DNA of 64,000 nt from Isoetes taiwanensis (GCA_021234155.1 JAJEKV010000013.1:13557877-13621876); one strand, 5' to 3'; shown: positions 21,701 to 33,416, counted from the stretch's first letter. The notes: a model not told the origin generated them from the sequence alone. Numbers and translations are program-made.

Positions 21701-23091
21701 CAGGGTATTTTTTAACCTCCCTACATATTTGATGGGGCATAAACAAATGGCCACCACTTACCTTGGATAATTTGTCGAGCATAGTTTGGCCTGGCCCTTT
21801 TTTATATTGTTATACCAAGGGGTTGTAACTTAAATGGCGAAACGGTGGAATTGCTTTTTTCGCCAAAAATTTGAATTGGCCACTTCTATCCATCTACCAT
21901 GTAAAGATGGTAGCCACGTCAATATTTGTCAAGGTGCCCCCCTTGATCAATGAGGTCGCGATAGCTTGCCTGTCATTTTAGACCCTTGTTGAACTTGTTT
22001 TGCACCATTGGTTTTCTGCAATTAGAATAAAAAACCTATGCTAAACTCTATTTTTTCCATTCTATGCTATACTTTGCTAATGTTGGTAGTTTTATTTTGT
22101 TCTTCCTATCAATTTAGCAATATATGCAAGGTCTTCAAGTCACCTATTCACCCATTATAGTATACAAGTTCACCTATTACCCATTCACCCGTTCAAGTTC
22201 ACCCATTCCGCCATTCACCTATATGCGGTATAAGGTATAAGGTATGGTCGAATATAAAGTATGGCCGTATAAGGTATTAAGGTATGGTCGAATAAGAATA
22301 GAATAGATTAAGGTAAGGTATGGTCGAAATACCATAAGGTTGAACAGGTATGTGGTCGAAATACCATAAGGTATGTGGTCGAAATAGTAAAGGTTGAACA
22401 TGCCGAAATTAAACAGGTCGAATAAGGTATGGTCGCCGATGCCCCAATCAAACAGGTCGAACAAGGTAAAACTTGGTTCTTTCATTCGATCGTTACAAGA
22501 CCAGTAGCATCGGCTGCAGCTGTAGATCGGATCACAAAGAAGCACAGGCTTCAAGCATTTCGCAGAGCCATCCAGTTTTCATTTCAGTGCTGATCAGAAA
22601 TCTAAAGATAAAAATGTAAATCACACCTGGCCCATTCTGACATGTGCTTCTGCTATCTATTAACCTTGCTTGTATAACAAGGCCTGCTAAATAAGAAACA
22701 AGATTCACATTATCTCATACTACTAGACGCTAGCATTACAAGAAATTTTGACAATCATACAGCAAACTTGGTCTTGGACATGTAAAAGCTCGTTGAAATA
22801 TACATGTTAAATTGCTTACTTCATGATTGTTTGGCAGCACTCTTCAACCATATCATGTCCAGTAAGAATGCGCATTATCTGCATATCTGGAAAATAACAG
22901 AGAATAGATCAGAGATACACGATGATATGCTTTTGCCATGTAGAGTGCCATTACAAAAAACTGTTACAAGCTTTTCTGTGCAGTACAATATAATCATAAG
23001 TATTGAAGAATGCATTATGCTATTCAAGATTGTGCAGCATGTACTTGCAAGATCTGTATTAAACTATTAAGAAATCAGAAAAGTACCTTTT
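21701..23091. promoter_or_regulatory. hAT 3' subterminal region
   Basis: Non-coding side of the element downstream of the transposase stop. It contains AAATGGCCACC near 21746, a related TTGGCCAC near 21875, and at 22225-22450 a degenerate tandem repeat of AAGGTATGGTCGAAATACC type. GGCCAC-like repeats at both ends are probably transposase-binding sites, by analogy with other hAT elements. Confidence 0.6.
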
Positions 23092-25757
23092 CTAGAGGTT
23101 GCCAACTTGCCATGCATTGACATCCAACTCAGGCTGATCTTGAATGTTTGGAACATTATCATCATCACGCCGTATCTCATGCACAGAGGTAGTTCCTCTT
23201 CTACTCGTTGCATCCTTCCACATTTGAAAAGCTCGATCAAATGGAAAAGTTTCCAAAGAGTGTTCACATTTGAATAAACGTAGGGTGACATCTAAATTTG
23301 CATCCAATCTGTTGCGCAACTTATTCTTTATAAAAGAAAGTGAGCTGAAAGCTCGCTCATCTTCCACGCTACCAAGAATCATCGTCAATACTAGATTTGC
23401 CAACTTAATATACTCGCTTATAGCAGCCTTTAGATATTGATGAGTGGTTAATTTGACCCATAATCTTGTAACTGCACCCTGCTCCAATGGCTTTTCTAAC
23501 AGGCCAAATTGAGCATACATAGTAGACCCAAATAATCCTGACTGTTCTTTCAATGATTCTAGATTTAATATTCCATCAATTTCTACTCCTTCAACTACAT
23601 GCTTAACACAAAAGTGATCACGCAAGACTCCTAAGTTAGTGGTAAATCTGCGAAAAAGTACCTCATGTGCCGTAATATTGTTCCAGAAATTAGGAAACAC
23701 AATACCTAAAGCATCCAAGAGTTCATCACGAGGAAACCTTGATCGCAACTCAGAGGATAGACATGTTGCCACAGAATTCATCTCTATTCTTGTGGCTGAA
23801 ATAAGTGAATTAAAATCTGCTTCTTGCACTTCCATCCTCCGCATATGATTATTTCGTCCACCTCTCCGCCTATAATGCACAGGATAGTATTGCTCATTTA
23901 CATGTATGCATAAGGCTCCACTTCCATTGTATGCCAAGAAACTCCTTCCTTCCTGCAAGGAAACTAGATTCTGCCATCTATAAAATGCCTCGTCTTTGTC
24001 AAAGCAATCTTCTCCAACATACATTTTATCAAGCTTCGTGCATGCTACCTTTCTTGCAATCGAATACTCTGGGATATAAATGGTCTGATCCTGAGCCTGT
24101 TTAATCAAAAAGGTTAACTCCCTGAGCAACGGAGTAAGAGCATAGAGAGATAATAAGGTCTCAACATCTGTAAGAAGTACAAGCAACTCTGTTGCTGCTG
24201 CTTCATTCTGATCAGCTAACTCCGCACAAGCTCCTACAACAGACACATATTCATTGCATAATCTACGTACAGGCAAGGCTATAGAGATCCAACGAGTTTC
24301 CACATCCTTTAGCAATCTCAGTCCCTCAGTTAATCCAATCGAAAATTGCTGAAAATGAGCAAACCTTTGTGGACTGCGGCAATAAAACTGGTTGACAGCG
24401 CGTACAAGATTCTCAACTTTTTGAACACAAGCAAAATCTGAAATAATTTTAAAAGCTAGATTCGTGCGATGCGCCATACAATGAATAGCCACCACATAAG
24501 GCATGAAACTAGTCTGCAACTTAATCGCTAATCCATTCCTGCAACCTGTCATAACGCTAGCTCCATCTGTACCAAAGCAAACCATCTTTCTTGCGCAATC
24601 ACTGAAACTCAGATCCACAACCTCTTTCAATTTCTCTTGTACAACCCGAAAAAGTGTTTCAGCTGTAGAATCTAAACGCAGCTTTGAGATGCTCAAAAAA
24701 TAAGATTTCCTGCGAAAATCTATAACATTATAAAGGTGCATACATAGCCATGATGTATTGTCATTGGCTGTAACTTCGTCCAAGGACAACGCTAAAAACA
24801 TAGATCCTGCAACATAATCAAATACACAACAAGCAATTAATATGCTGCAACATAAATGATCTTAAATCAGCCATTACCTTTAATCACTTCACGTAGATCC
24901 TCGAGCGCAACGAAGGACATATGTGTTGCAAATTCCCAACCTGAATTTTCAGACCAGTGGCACCTTGGAGTGTTTGGCAGCCTGTGTGCTACATTCAACA
25001 TCTCATGCTCTGGAAAATCTTTCATCGGTCGCCCTTGCTGGAGCAAATGAAGCACAACTCTCATTTGAATGCATTTGGCCTCAAACTCTAACATCTCTGC
25101 CTTTTCAAACATACAATGCATCCTGGTTGTCCGGTTCTTCTTTTCCTTCATTTGATGCTCATGCCTATAGTATAATTGTGCATTACGTGCATGCACATTC
25201 TTCTCAGCACTTTCCCAACCAGCAAAAACATATTTACTAACTCCTTCCTCTATGATCTTCTTCTTTAACTTACCAACATGCCTATCAATATTGTTCTTTT
25301 TTGGCTGTAATAGTTTCTCTGTCTTGTTCTTCCAAGAACAGATTGTACACTTTACCATTTTGCGCCCATCCACCTCCACTGGCTCGATGAAAGGATACTC
25401 TCTAAGCCAATCATTCTTGAAGGTTCTATTGGCATCCCATCGGCTAGCCTTCCTCTCCTTGTATGGTCCTCGCATATGGACTACTTCTTCATCACTATGT
25501 AGATGCATATGATTCTCTCTAGCATCGTCTACACCATGCAATTCATCTTCTTCTGACCATTCTATCTCATTGAGTGAGTCTTCTGTCAACTCGGCAGGAT
25601 CATAGTCCTTGTCATCCGCAGATGTGTAGCCCTCATTAACTGTTTCAATTTGGTCTATGAAGGTGGAGGTAGCAGATGATACCGTAATCCGTCGTTTAGT
25701 CCTGCATGCCGCATCTCTCAAGAATTCACTTATTCTCTTCTGTGAAGTTCCCTCCAT
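23092..25757 (-). CDS. hAT transposase, two exons
   Basis: Exon 1 is 25757-24878 and exon 2 is 24806-23092. The 71-bp intron (24877-24807) has GT-AG ends, splits a glycine codon in phase 1, and joins VALEDLREVIK to SMFLALSLDEV. The predicted protein is 864 residues without stops. The N-terminus (MEGTSQKRISEFLRD) leads into an acidic segment and a zinc motif with KCTICSW near residue 150 (BED/TTF-like; the full ligand set is not certain). The RNase H-like core has SLDEVTANDNTSWLCMHLY with a candidate first aspartate near 303, CFGTDGASVMTG with the second near 374, and HCMAHRTNLAF. The C-terminal dimerisation region has LVLTMILGSVEDERAFSSLS and a following NLDVTLRLF. The enzyme cuts and pastes the element in the nucleus. 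The protein resembles C17orf113/ZNF862-type hAT relatives in layout, but sub-family is not assigned. Confidence 0.92.
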
Positions 25758-26542
25758 AATAGCTATATCAACGTATAAAAATTAGTTACAAGAATTTCTC
25801 TACAAAATAAGGAAGTAAATATGACAATAGCAAGAACAATACAATCTAACATCTGTTTCTTTGCTGTGCAGAGTAAGTCTCTAGTTTCTATGATCTTGAT
25901 GCAAATTGCAATTGTAAAAAACAAATCTGTGCTTCATTCTTTAACTAAGATTACTAAGACATTATTTGATTGTAGACATAAGCACAACTGGATTCGGTAG
26001 CATGAATCTAACAAAAACACTTATTGCAGGTACTTGGAGAATGAAAACTAACCTTTGATTTGAGCCGAGACAATGAAGAGAGGATTCGAGCGGGACTGGA
26101 GCAGATTAGGGCAATTGCAAAATCGAATCAACAAAATTTGAAAAAATAATATATTATTAAAAAGTACTTTTTGGGAATTTAGGTTTAAAAACTCAAACAA
26201 AATTTAGCCCCTATAAGTGGCGAAATTGTGTCTCTACAATTGGCCAATGTAGGGCCTGGCCACAATCCTATAAATTTACAATTATTCCATGGTTTAAATG
26301 GCCACCCCAGCAGGTTTTTTAGTGCGGATAATATTTTCAAATGGCCACGCCCTATGGTTATGAAGACTTGGCAAATGATAAATTGGCCACTTATGTAATG
26401 AATTTAATAATTTGGTGTTGTGAACTGGCCACCACCCTTTGCTCATGGCGAGAATGCATCCTACTCTGGTGTGGCCGACTATTTTTTGAAAAATGTGAAT
26501 GTGTGGCCAACTGGCCCGCCGGGGCCACTAAAAAACACCCTG
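25758..26542 (-). promoter_or_regulatory. hAT 5' untranslated and subterminal repeat region
   Basis: Region upstream of the transposase start. Between 26219 and 26530 there are about eight GGCCA-containing repeats, such as AAATGGCCACCCC, AAATGGCCACGCC, AAATTGGCCACTT and GAACTGGCCACCACC. Such clusters near hAT ends bind transposase. A promoter must also lie here, but no clear TATA box can be chosen. Confidence 0.65.
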
Positions 26543-27336
26543 GACGGAGGGATCTTACGCTGACACCCTTCCCCAAATCGAATCAGACCAGGATTTTGTG
26601 CAGCTTCCTCACCAGAGGGGAGAGGCAGACCCTAGGAGATGGACCTCAGAAAGGTTGTCGAGGCAGCCTTTCCTGCCAGCGCTCTTCCGGGAGAGCGAAT
26701 GATGATACCCCTCCTCGCGGAGCTCGATTTCCCCATCCGACCGTTGAATCCTCCGTTCAAGTAACCTGCTTCGAGCAGGTTTAAAAAAATCCAAGATCGG
26801 TCCAGGAGAACTTATCAAACCGCGAAGCGTCCTGCAGTCGACCATGTAGAAACCCAAGTGTTTTGTCGTTCGGGTAGTACAAAGGCTCCGGAATGGAGAT
26901 TCGGTTTTGCCATGTCGTCCGGAATGGTGAAATTACCCTAGGGACCAAGTTACATGGCCATTTTTAGCAAACAAAGAAACACGAACCCTCTACATGCCAG
27001 TATTCCGCAGCCACCTCTTAGGCCAATTGACTATGAACATGTTGGATATGGCTACTTTGGCGCTTCTTGGAGAAGGGGTGGTCTTCTGCCCACGAAACTT
27101 GGTCCTGAGTGTAATATCGAAGGTTTGAGTCCATTAGCAGAGTCAATTCACACTTTCGGAGTGGGAGAATTGCTCGTCCGTGGCCAGGGTCCTTCGGGAG
27201 AGGACCTGCTTCCGAAAGGTTTTAAGGGTTCGTCTTCTGGCATCAATACGTTCCCTCTACGTATGACATTGTGCAAGATCCCAGTCGAATCTGACTAGGA
27301 TATGGCCTCCGAAACATAAATCCTGTGTGTTGCTAG
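26543..27336 (+). repeat. inner part of the left fold-back arm
   Basis: From about 26856 to 27336 this sequence is the reverse complement of 28629-29112, with phrases such as GAAATTACCCTAGGGACCAAG, TTCCGCAGCCACCTCTTAG and CCACGAAACTTGGTC. Bases 26551-26855 (starting GATCTTACGCTGACACCC) have no counterpart in that right arm, but their first part recurs at 29885-29930. Frames here show no known domain. Confidence 0.82.
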
Positions 27337-28628
27337 GTTATTGAAGGGTTTACGTTATAGAGGTCGAGTTTTAGTCGGTTACACTTGGGACATGGTCGAG
27401 AAGCTACAATTGAAAAAGCAAAGTAATAGGAACTGACGGAATGGGTTTTGGATTTATTCCACCTCCCAGTGTGGCAATTATAAGTCAAGAGCACGTTTTG
27501 CAGTAGCAAAATTTTTTGGGATCATTCGGGGTGGCCGATAGATCCAAACTCTGTTATTTCAGTTGCCATGGCTCCGCATATAAATTTAGAAGAGATGCAC
27601 CTAGTTATCCAAGAAAAAGACCACGTTTTGGCCTTCGAAACGTAAACCCTACAATAACCTAGCAACACATAGGGTTTACATTTTGGAGGCCAAAACATGG
27701 TCGTTTTCTTGGATAACTTGGTGCACCTTTTCTAAACATGCATGCGGAGCCATGGAGAGTTTGGATCTATTGGCCGTCCCAAATGATCCCAAACAATTTT
27801 GCTACTGCAAAACGTGCTCTTGACTTCTAATTGCCACACTGGGAGGAAGATAAATCCAAACTTCATTCCGTCAGTTCGTATTGCTTTTCGTTTTCAATTG
27901 TAGCTTCTCGACCATGTCCCCAGTGCAACCGACTAAAACTCGACCTCCATAACGTAAACCCTACAATAACCTAGCAACACACAGGGTTTACGTTTCGGAG
28001 GCCAAAACATGGTCGTTTTCTTGGATAGGTGCGACCTTTGCTAAACACACATGCGGAGCCATGGCAACTGAAATAACAGAGTTTGGATCTATTGACCATC
28101 CCGAATGATCCCAAACAATTTTGCTACTGCAAAAGGTGCTCTTGACTTCTAATTGCCACACTGGGAGGAAGATAAATCCAAAGGCCATTCCGTCAGTTCG
28201 TATTGCTTTTCGTTTTCAATTGTAGCTTCTCAACCATGTCCCCAGTGCAACCGACTAAAACTCGACCTCCATAACGTAAACCCTACAATAGCCTAGCAAC
28301 ACACAGGGTTTACGTTTCGGAGGCCAAAACGTGGTCGTTTTCTTGGATAGCTAGGTGCGACCTTTGCTAAACACACATGCGAAGCCATGGCAACCGAAAT
28401 AACAGAGTTTGGATCTATTGACCATCCCGAATGATCCCAAACAATTTTGCTACTGCAAAAGGTGCTCTTGACTTCTAATTGCCACACATGGAGGAGGATA
28501 ACTCCAAACCCCATTCCATCAGTTCCTATTGCTTCATGTTTTCAATTGCAGCTTCTCAACCATGTCCCAAGTGCAACTGACTAAAACTCGACCCCCATGA
28601 CGTAAACCCTTCAATAACCTAGCAACAC
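27337..28628. repeat. centre of the fold-back complex: one inverted and three direct units of 312-326 bp
   Basis: Units are delimited by AGGGTTTAC-type sequence at 27669, 27981, 28303 and 28629. All three direct copies contain GGCCAAAAC, TGGTCGTTTTCTTGGATA, GAGTTTGGATCTATTG, TTTTGCTACTGCAAAA and ACTAAAACTCGACC. A fourth copy, 27337-27657, has the opposite orientation, so the symmetry centre is near 27660. No coding potential. Confidence 0.88.
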
Positions 28629-29171
28629 ACAGGGTTTACGTTTCGGAGGCTATATCCTAGTCAGATTCGACCAAAATCTTGCAAAATGTCATCACGTAGA
28701 GGGAGGGTGTTGACGCCAGAAGGTGGACCCTTAAAACCTTCTAGAATCAGTTCGCCTCAAAGGTCCTCTTCCAAAGAACCCTGGCCACGGACGAGCAACT
28801 TTCCCACCCCGGAACTGTGAACTGACTCTGCCAATGGACTCAAAACATTGACATTACATTACCATGAAGACCAAGTTTCGTGGGCAGAAGACTACACTTT
28901 TCCAACAAGCGCCAAAATAGCTCATGTCCAACATGTTCGTAGTCAATTGGTCTAAGAGGTGGCCGCAGAATACTGCCATGTAGAAGGTTCGTGTTTCTTT
29001 CGTTGCAAAAAATGACCGTGTAACTTGGTCCCTAGGGTAATTTCACCGTTCCGGATGGCATGGCGAAGTCGAATCTCTATTCCGGAGCCTTTGTACTGCC
29101 CAAACGACAAAACGCCTCTACCAAAAATTCCAAAGGTTATCATATTTCTTGCATGAAGTCCTAGTCATCAT
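28629..29171 (-). repeat. inner part of the right fold-back arm
   Basis: Inverted counterpart of 26856-27336 and, at 29113-29171, of the left array flank at 21613-21672 (CCAAAAATTCCAAAGGTTAT). The two left-arm segments that are separated by the hAT and 305 more bases are directly joined here. Confidence 0.85.
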
Positions 29172-29625
29172 GCCCACATGGCATGTTTGAGCCACCTTGG
29201 CATTTTTGAGCCACCTTGGCATGTTGGAGCCTAGGTGGCATGTTGGAGCCACCTTGGAATGTTTGAGCCTAGGTGGACTGTTCGTGCCTAGGTGGCATCA
29301 CCTTGGCATGTTGGAGCCACCTTGGCGTGTTTGAGCCGAGTGGCATGTTTGAGCCACCTTGGCATATTGGAGCCTAGGTGGCATGTTGGGAGCCCACGTG
29401 GCATGTTTGAGCCACCTTGGCATGTTGGAGCTTAGGTAGCATGTTGGAGCCCACATGGCATGTTTGAGCCACCTTGGCATTTTTGGGCCACCTTGGCATG
29501 TTGGAGCCTAGGTGGCATGTTGGAGCCATCGGCATGTTTGAGCCACCTTGGCATGTTTGAGCCTAGGTGGCATGTTGGTGCCTAGGTGGCATCACCTTGG
29601 CATGTTGGAGCCTAGGTGGCTCAAA
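29172..29625 (-). repeat. 19-bp minisatellite, inverse orientation (right arm)
   Basis: Units of GGCATGTTTGAGCCACCTT and GGCATGTTGGAGCCTAGGT, the reverse complement of the left array. Several units are damaged. The array is about one fifth as long as the left one. Confidence 0.93.
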
Positions 29626-29884
29626 CATGCCACCTAAGCTTCAACATGCCACCTTGGCGCAAACATGCCACCTACCTAGGCTCCAACATGCCAAGATGGC
29701 TCAAACATGCCACCTAGGCTTCAACATGCCACCTTGTCTCAAACATGCCAAGGTGGCTCCACATACGCGGGCTCCAACATGCCAAGGTGGCTCACAACAT
29801 GCCACCTAGGCTCCAACATGCCAAGTGGCTCAACATGCCACCTAGGCTCCAACATGCCAACATGCCTAGGCTCCAACATGCGCC
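29626..29884 (+). repeat. 19-bp minisatellite, orientation switched back to plus
   Basis: The orientation flips at about 29625: from there the units again read CTCAAACATGCCACCTAGG. With the preceding block this forms a second, smaller hairpin. Confidence 0.9.
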
Positions 29885-30140
29885 TGGTTCGATTTGGGGA
29901 AGGGTGTCAGCGCTTTAAGTTCTTCAAGATCCCTCTATTCTATCCCTGGCCAAACTCTACCAAAAATTTCAAAGGTTATCAATTTTTTTTGCATAAAGTC
30001 CTAGTCATCATATTCATGTCACCATCATCTAGCCATGTCACCCAAAATTTACCAACATCACCCAATGAAAAGACCAAAGATAGACATCTTTTCATTTTTG
30101 GCCTAGTCAAAACTTGACCTTGCTTACTTGGCATGTCACT
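29885..30140 (-). repeat. second copy of the array flank, without the hAT insertion
   Basis: Reverse complement of 21481-21692 joined to the sequence after the hAT at 26551 (GGTGTCAGCG, GATCCCTC, TCTATTCTATCCCT). It shows the site before hAT insertion and supports the hAT boundaries. Confidence 0.87.
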
Positions 30141-30164
30141 ATTTGGAGTGCTAGGTGGAGGTGG

Positions 30165-30786
30165 CATATTGGTGCCTAGGTGTCATGCCTGAGCCACCTT
30201 AGCACGTTGGAGCCTAGGAGTCATGTTGGAGCCCACATGGCATTTTTGATCCCCACGTGGCATGTTGTTGAGCCACCTTGGCATGTTGGAGCCTAGGTGG
30301 CATGTTTGAGCCTCATATTGGAGTCTAGGTGGCACGATGGAGCCCACATTTGGAGCCTAGATGGCATGTTTGAGCCTCATGCATGGCCATGTTGGAGCCT
30401 AGGTGGCATGTTGGAGCCCACGTGGCATGTTTGAGCCACCTTGGCATGGTGTAGCCTAGGTGGCTTGTTTGAGCCACCTTGGCATGTTGGAGCCTAGGTG
30501 GCATGTTTGAGCCACCTTGGCACGTTAGAGCCTAGGTGGCATGTTTGAGCCACCTTGGCACGTTGGAGCCCACGTGGCATGGTTGAGCCACCTTGGCATG
30601 TTGGAGCCTAGGTGGCATGTTTGAGCCACCTTGGCATGTTAAAGCCTAGGTGGCATGTTTGAGCACCCTTGGCATGATGGAGCCTAGGTGGCATGTTTGA
30701 GCCACCTTGGCACGTTGGAGCCCACGTGGCATGGTTGAGCCACCTTGTCATGTTGAAGCCTAGGTGGCATGTTGGTGCTTAGGTGG
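30165..30786 (-). repeat. 19-bp minisatellite, inverse orientation, interrupted by an LTR retrotransposon
   Basis: Units of the GGCATGTTTGAGCCACCTT type. The last five bases, GGTGG, are the target duplication of the LTR retrotransposon that starts at 30787. The array resumes for about 45 bases after 53391. Confidence 0.93.
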
Positions 30787-31392
30787 TGTTAGTCCTGTAC
30801 ATCCTGGTACAGGACTATTCATGCACACGGAGGACCAGGTCAAGAACAAGGAGCCACAGTCAGGCCCAGGTCAGTCATCAAAAGCCCAGCAGAAGACGAA
30901 GCAGCAGACCAAGCAGCAGACCACGCAGAAGGCCACACCGTCCGCGACAAAGAAGAGGCGAACAGACAAGTGACGGGCCATCAGCGTCAGCGTCAGCGTG
31001 ATTTCAGGCACCTCAAGAGGCACCGCCAACATTCCTGCAAATCAGGCCTCCTTCCAGGAGTCGGCACCGAGATCTGACAAAGTGTCTATATTGGGCCAGA
31101 GGCCGTTGTACTATATATATGAGTAGAGCTAGCATTCACAGGCTAGATGAGTTTTTGGTCTTGTCTCCATTTTGTTTCTCTTGATTGCGAGAGCTCATGT
31201 ATCATCGTTGACATCAAGGAGTTTTTGTTCCCATCATTGTGTGTTCTCGGTTTTCTTTTGTTCTCTCTCTTTTCCTTTTCCTTTGTTTCTTTTGCAAATC
31301 CCGCGTGACACAGCTACCGGATTCTCCTGTTTGATCCAAGGGTCCTCACTGAGGGCTGTCTTGCAGGAGTTCCCGAACCCGGACCCCAAACA
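30787..31392 (+). repeat. 5' LTR of the Athila/Tat-like element
   Basis: 606 bp, TGTTAG to CCAAACA. It opens with a perfect 9-bp inverted repeat, GTCCTGTAC and GTACAGGAC, around six bases (30792-30815). A TATA-like CTATATATATGAG lies near 31112. It is about 40 bp longer than the 3' LTR because of two indels near 30918 and 30965. A short lysine- and glutamine-rich frame (from MHTEDQVKNK) crosses the U3. Confidence 0.92.
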
Positions 31393-31410
31393 CTGTCGCC
31401 GCTGTCGGGT
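31393..31410 (+). other. primer-binding site, tRNA-Asp-like
   Basis: TGTCGCCGCTGTCGGGT directly follows the LTR. It resembles the TGGCGCCGTTGCCGGGG-type site complementary to tRNA-Asp used by many plant Ty3/gypsy elements, with a few mismatches. Confidence 0.6.
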
Positions 31411-31439
31411 CTGATTTTCTTTCCCTTCCTTCTTTTACC

Positions 31440-33020
31440 ATGTCTGCCCGCGCTTTCACCCCGGAGGAGCTTCTTAGCCAGACGACGTCTCGTTTGGAGT
31501 GCCATCAATGTCGCGAAGTTGCTCGAGATATGTATGACACTGGTTATGATATTGAGGGAGGCCATATTCGCTCACGAGCTCAATCGGCGCCACCTACTCC
31601 TCGTGTTCACTCTCGTCCTGGCTCTCCTCCAGCGTGTCAACATTGTTCACAACCTCAGTCACTCCATCATACACCTGTTCAACCTCCTCCAGCTTATTTC
31701 CACACTCCAGAGAGTGCCTACATTCATATCTCCTTTGGCCATACTCCTCTGCCTTCACAACCCTCATCTCCCCCTGGAGGAATGGGTTATCCCCATGTCT
31801 CTTTCGGCCCTCCCCAGGTTCAGACATATCCCCAATCCCCTTCTTTTCACCATACTCTTCCAGTTTCTCTCACTGATCTCAAACCTCACGAACAAAGCTC
31901 TCAAGGACCTTCCCCACAGGATGCTCCTTTTCAAGACTCTCAAGGTTTTTCTGCCCCTCTGACACACCATACCGAGACTATGGCTGTACCACCTCATTAT
32001 GTGCCTCCTCCTACTCAGCCGCTTTATGCGCAAGGTCCGTCACAATCTTCTTTTCAGACTCTCAAACTGACCTATCCTACTTTTGGCAGTACTAAAGGCA
32101 CACCATTGGATCAAAGTGCTCAAGCCCACATGGAAGAATTTGAGGCTCTGGCTGTCCTAAATGGTCACGCTCAACCTCAACTGAAGTTCCATATCTTTTC
32201 CACCACGCTGCGTGGATCCCCTCGTCAATGGCTCATGGCAAACAAAAGCCATTGGAAACAAAACTGGACAGAAATGAAGACTGCTTTCCTTTCTCATTAT
32301 GGCACCACAGATGATGATCAATTTCTTCTCAAGCAACTCAATGATCTTCAGCAAGAGCCCACGGAGTCAGCCCGGGATTTTGCGGATCGTCTTCACATCC
32401 TCCTCATTTAACTTCAAGAGTAACCCACGCAAAGCCAGATCCTCGTCTGGTTTCTCCAGGGACTTCCTCCGGCTATTCGTCTCATGACTGAATACCTGCA
32501 TCCCAAGACTTTGGAGCAGGCCATAGAACTTGTCAATCATTCAGTTAATGTTTCCTCCCGAGGCATGGCCCTCCAGGAGCTCCCCTTCATTCCTCCTGTC
32601 ATGGTACCTCAGACTGCAGTTCAGCCTCAACACTCAAATCCTCAATGCAGTCAAATTTGGTGCCACATCTGCAAATATCAAGGCCATTTGGCCAATGAGT
32701 GCAACTCCTCCAATGGCCCTCCTCATTGTAAACGCTGCAACATGTGCAATCATGCCACCAAAGAATGCACTCGTACTCATCCTACACCCTTCCGACAAAA
32801 GATGGTTTATCAAGTCCAGACCACGCCTCAGCAACAAACGTCATACCAACCTCAGCAATTTCAAGCTCAACCACTTCAATTGTATCCACAGTCTCAGCAA
32901 TCTCAGCAGCCAAGAGGACAAGGCAACCGTGCTCCTTTTGATCCTTCTAAAGCCCAGTGTTATCATTGTCTGGAGTGGGGTCATACCACCACGGCATGCC
33001 CTCAACTTCCTCAAGTTTAA
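31440..33020 (+). pseudogene. gag of the Athila/Tat-like element, two CCHC knuckles
   Basis: One frame from MSARAFTPEELLSQTTSRL, interrupted only by two close TAA codons (32409-32411 and 32421-32423). A proline- and serine-rich N-terminus covers about 200 residues. The capsid region follows, with LKLTYPTFGS, QLKFHIFSTTLRGSPRQWL and FLSHYG. Two zinc-binding stretches come next, CHICKYQGHLANEC and CYHCLEWGHTTTAC, with a glutamine-rich linker between them. The frame meets TAA at 33018-33020 and then continues in the same phase into the protease region, so gag and pol were probably one long frame. The product would form the particle and bind RNA. Confidence 0.87.
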
Positions 33021-33416
33021 GTCCAACTTCCAGGCACGAATCAAACCACGTCAGTACGCCTCACGACCTATCAACTTTGGATCGCTAATGGCAAACAAGG
33101 CCCTCGTCCTGTTCTCCGAAAGCCACCACGCGTGCCTCAACAATCACGGTATCAACCAGCTCCTTCATCAACTCCTCCTATGGATCAACAAGCTCAGGAA
33201 GAAATTTACCAAGCTCTCAATCCTCCGGTCCAACCGTCAAACTGGGTTGGTTTGGTCTCACGACAAACCAGGGCTTCACGCCCCTTGACCATCATTCCTC
33301 ATGATACGCGTCCTGCTTTTGCCGTAGACACGATCCCTAATGAAGAGGAAAAAAAGGTTCACTTTGCACCAGACTTGGATAAACTCATGCCTCATGTCAT
33401 GCCCAAGGTAAGACAA
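33021..33416 (+). pseudogene. gag-protease linker of the Athila/Tat-like element, cut by the chromovirus
   Basis: Same phase as gag. It contains QQSRYQPAPSSTPPMDQQ and HFAPDLDKLMPHVMPKV. It ends at the chromovirus insertion, after AGACAA. The last five bases, GACAA, are the target duplication. The phase continues at 46520 on the far side. Confidence 0.85.

Larger units (their letters stand above)
21701..26542 (-). mobile_element. hAT DNA transposon, apparently complete
   Basis: The ends are CAGGGTATTTTTTAACC at the left and, read inversely, CAGGGTGTTTTTTAGTGG at the right. GACGGAGG occurs immediately outside both ends (21693-21700 and 26543-26550), the 8-bp target duplication typical of hAT. 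The element is 4842 bp and carries one two-exon transposase gene on the minus strand. A related sequence at 29885-29990 shows the same flanks without the insertion. Intact ends, duplication and ORF suggest a recent insertion. Confidence 0.96.

Noticed and set aside
26341-27298. Plus-strand frames at 26341-26784 and 26954-27298
   Set aside because: The first crosses the hAT end and its target duplication. The second lies in a fold-back arm and is not conserved in the mirror copy.
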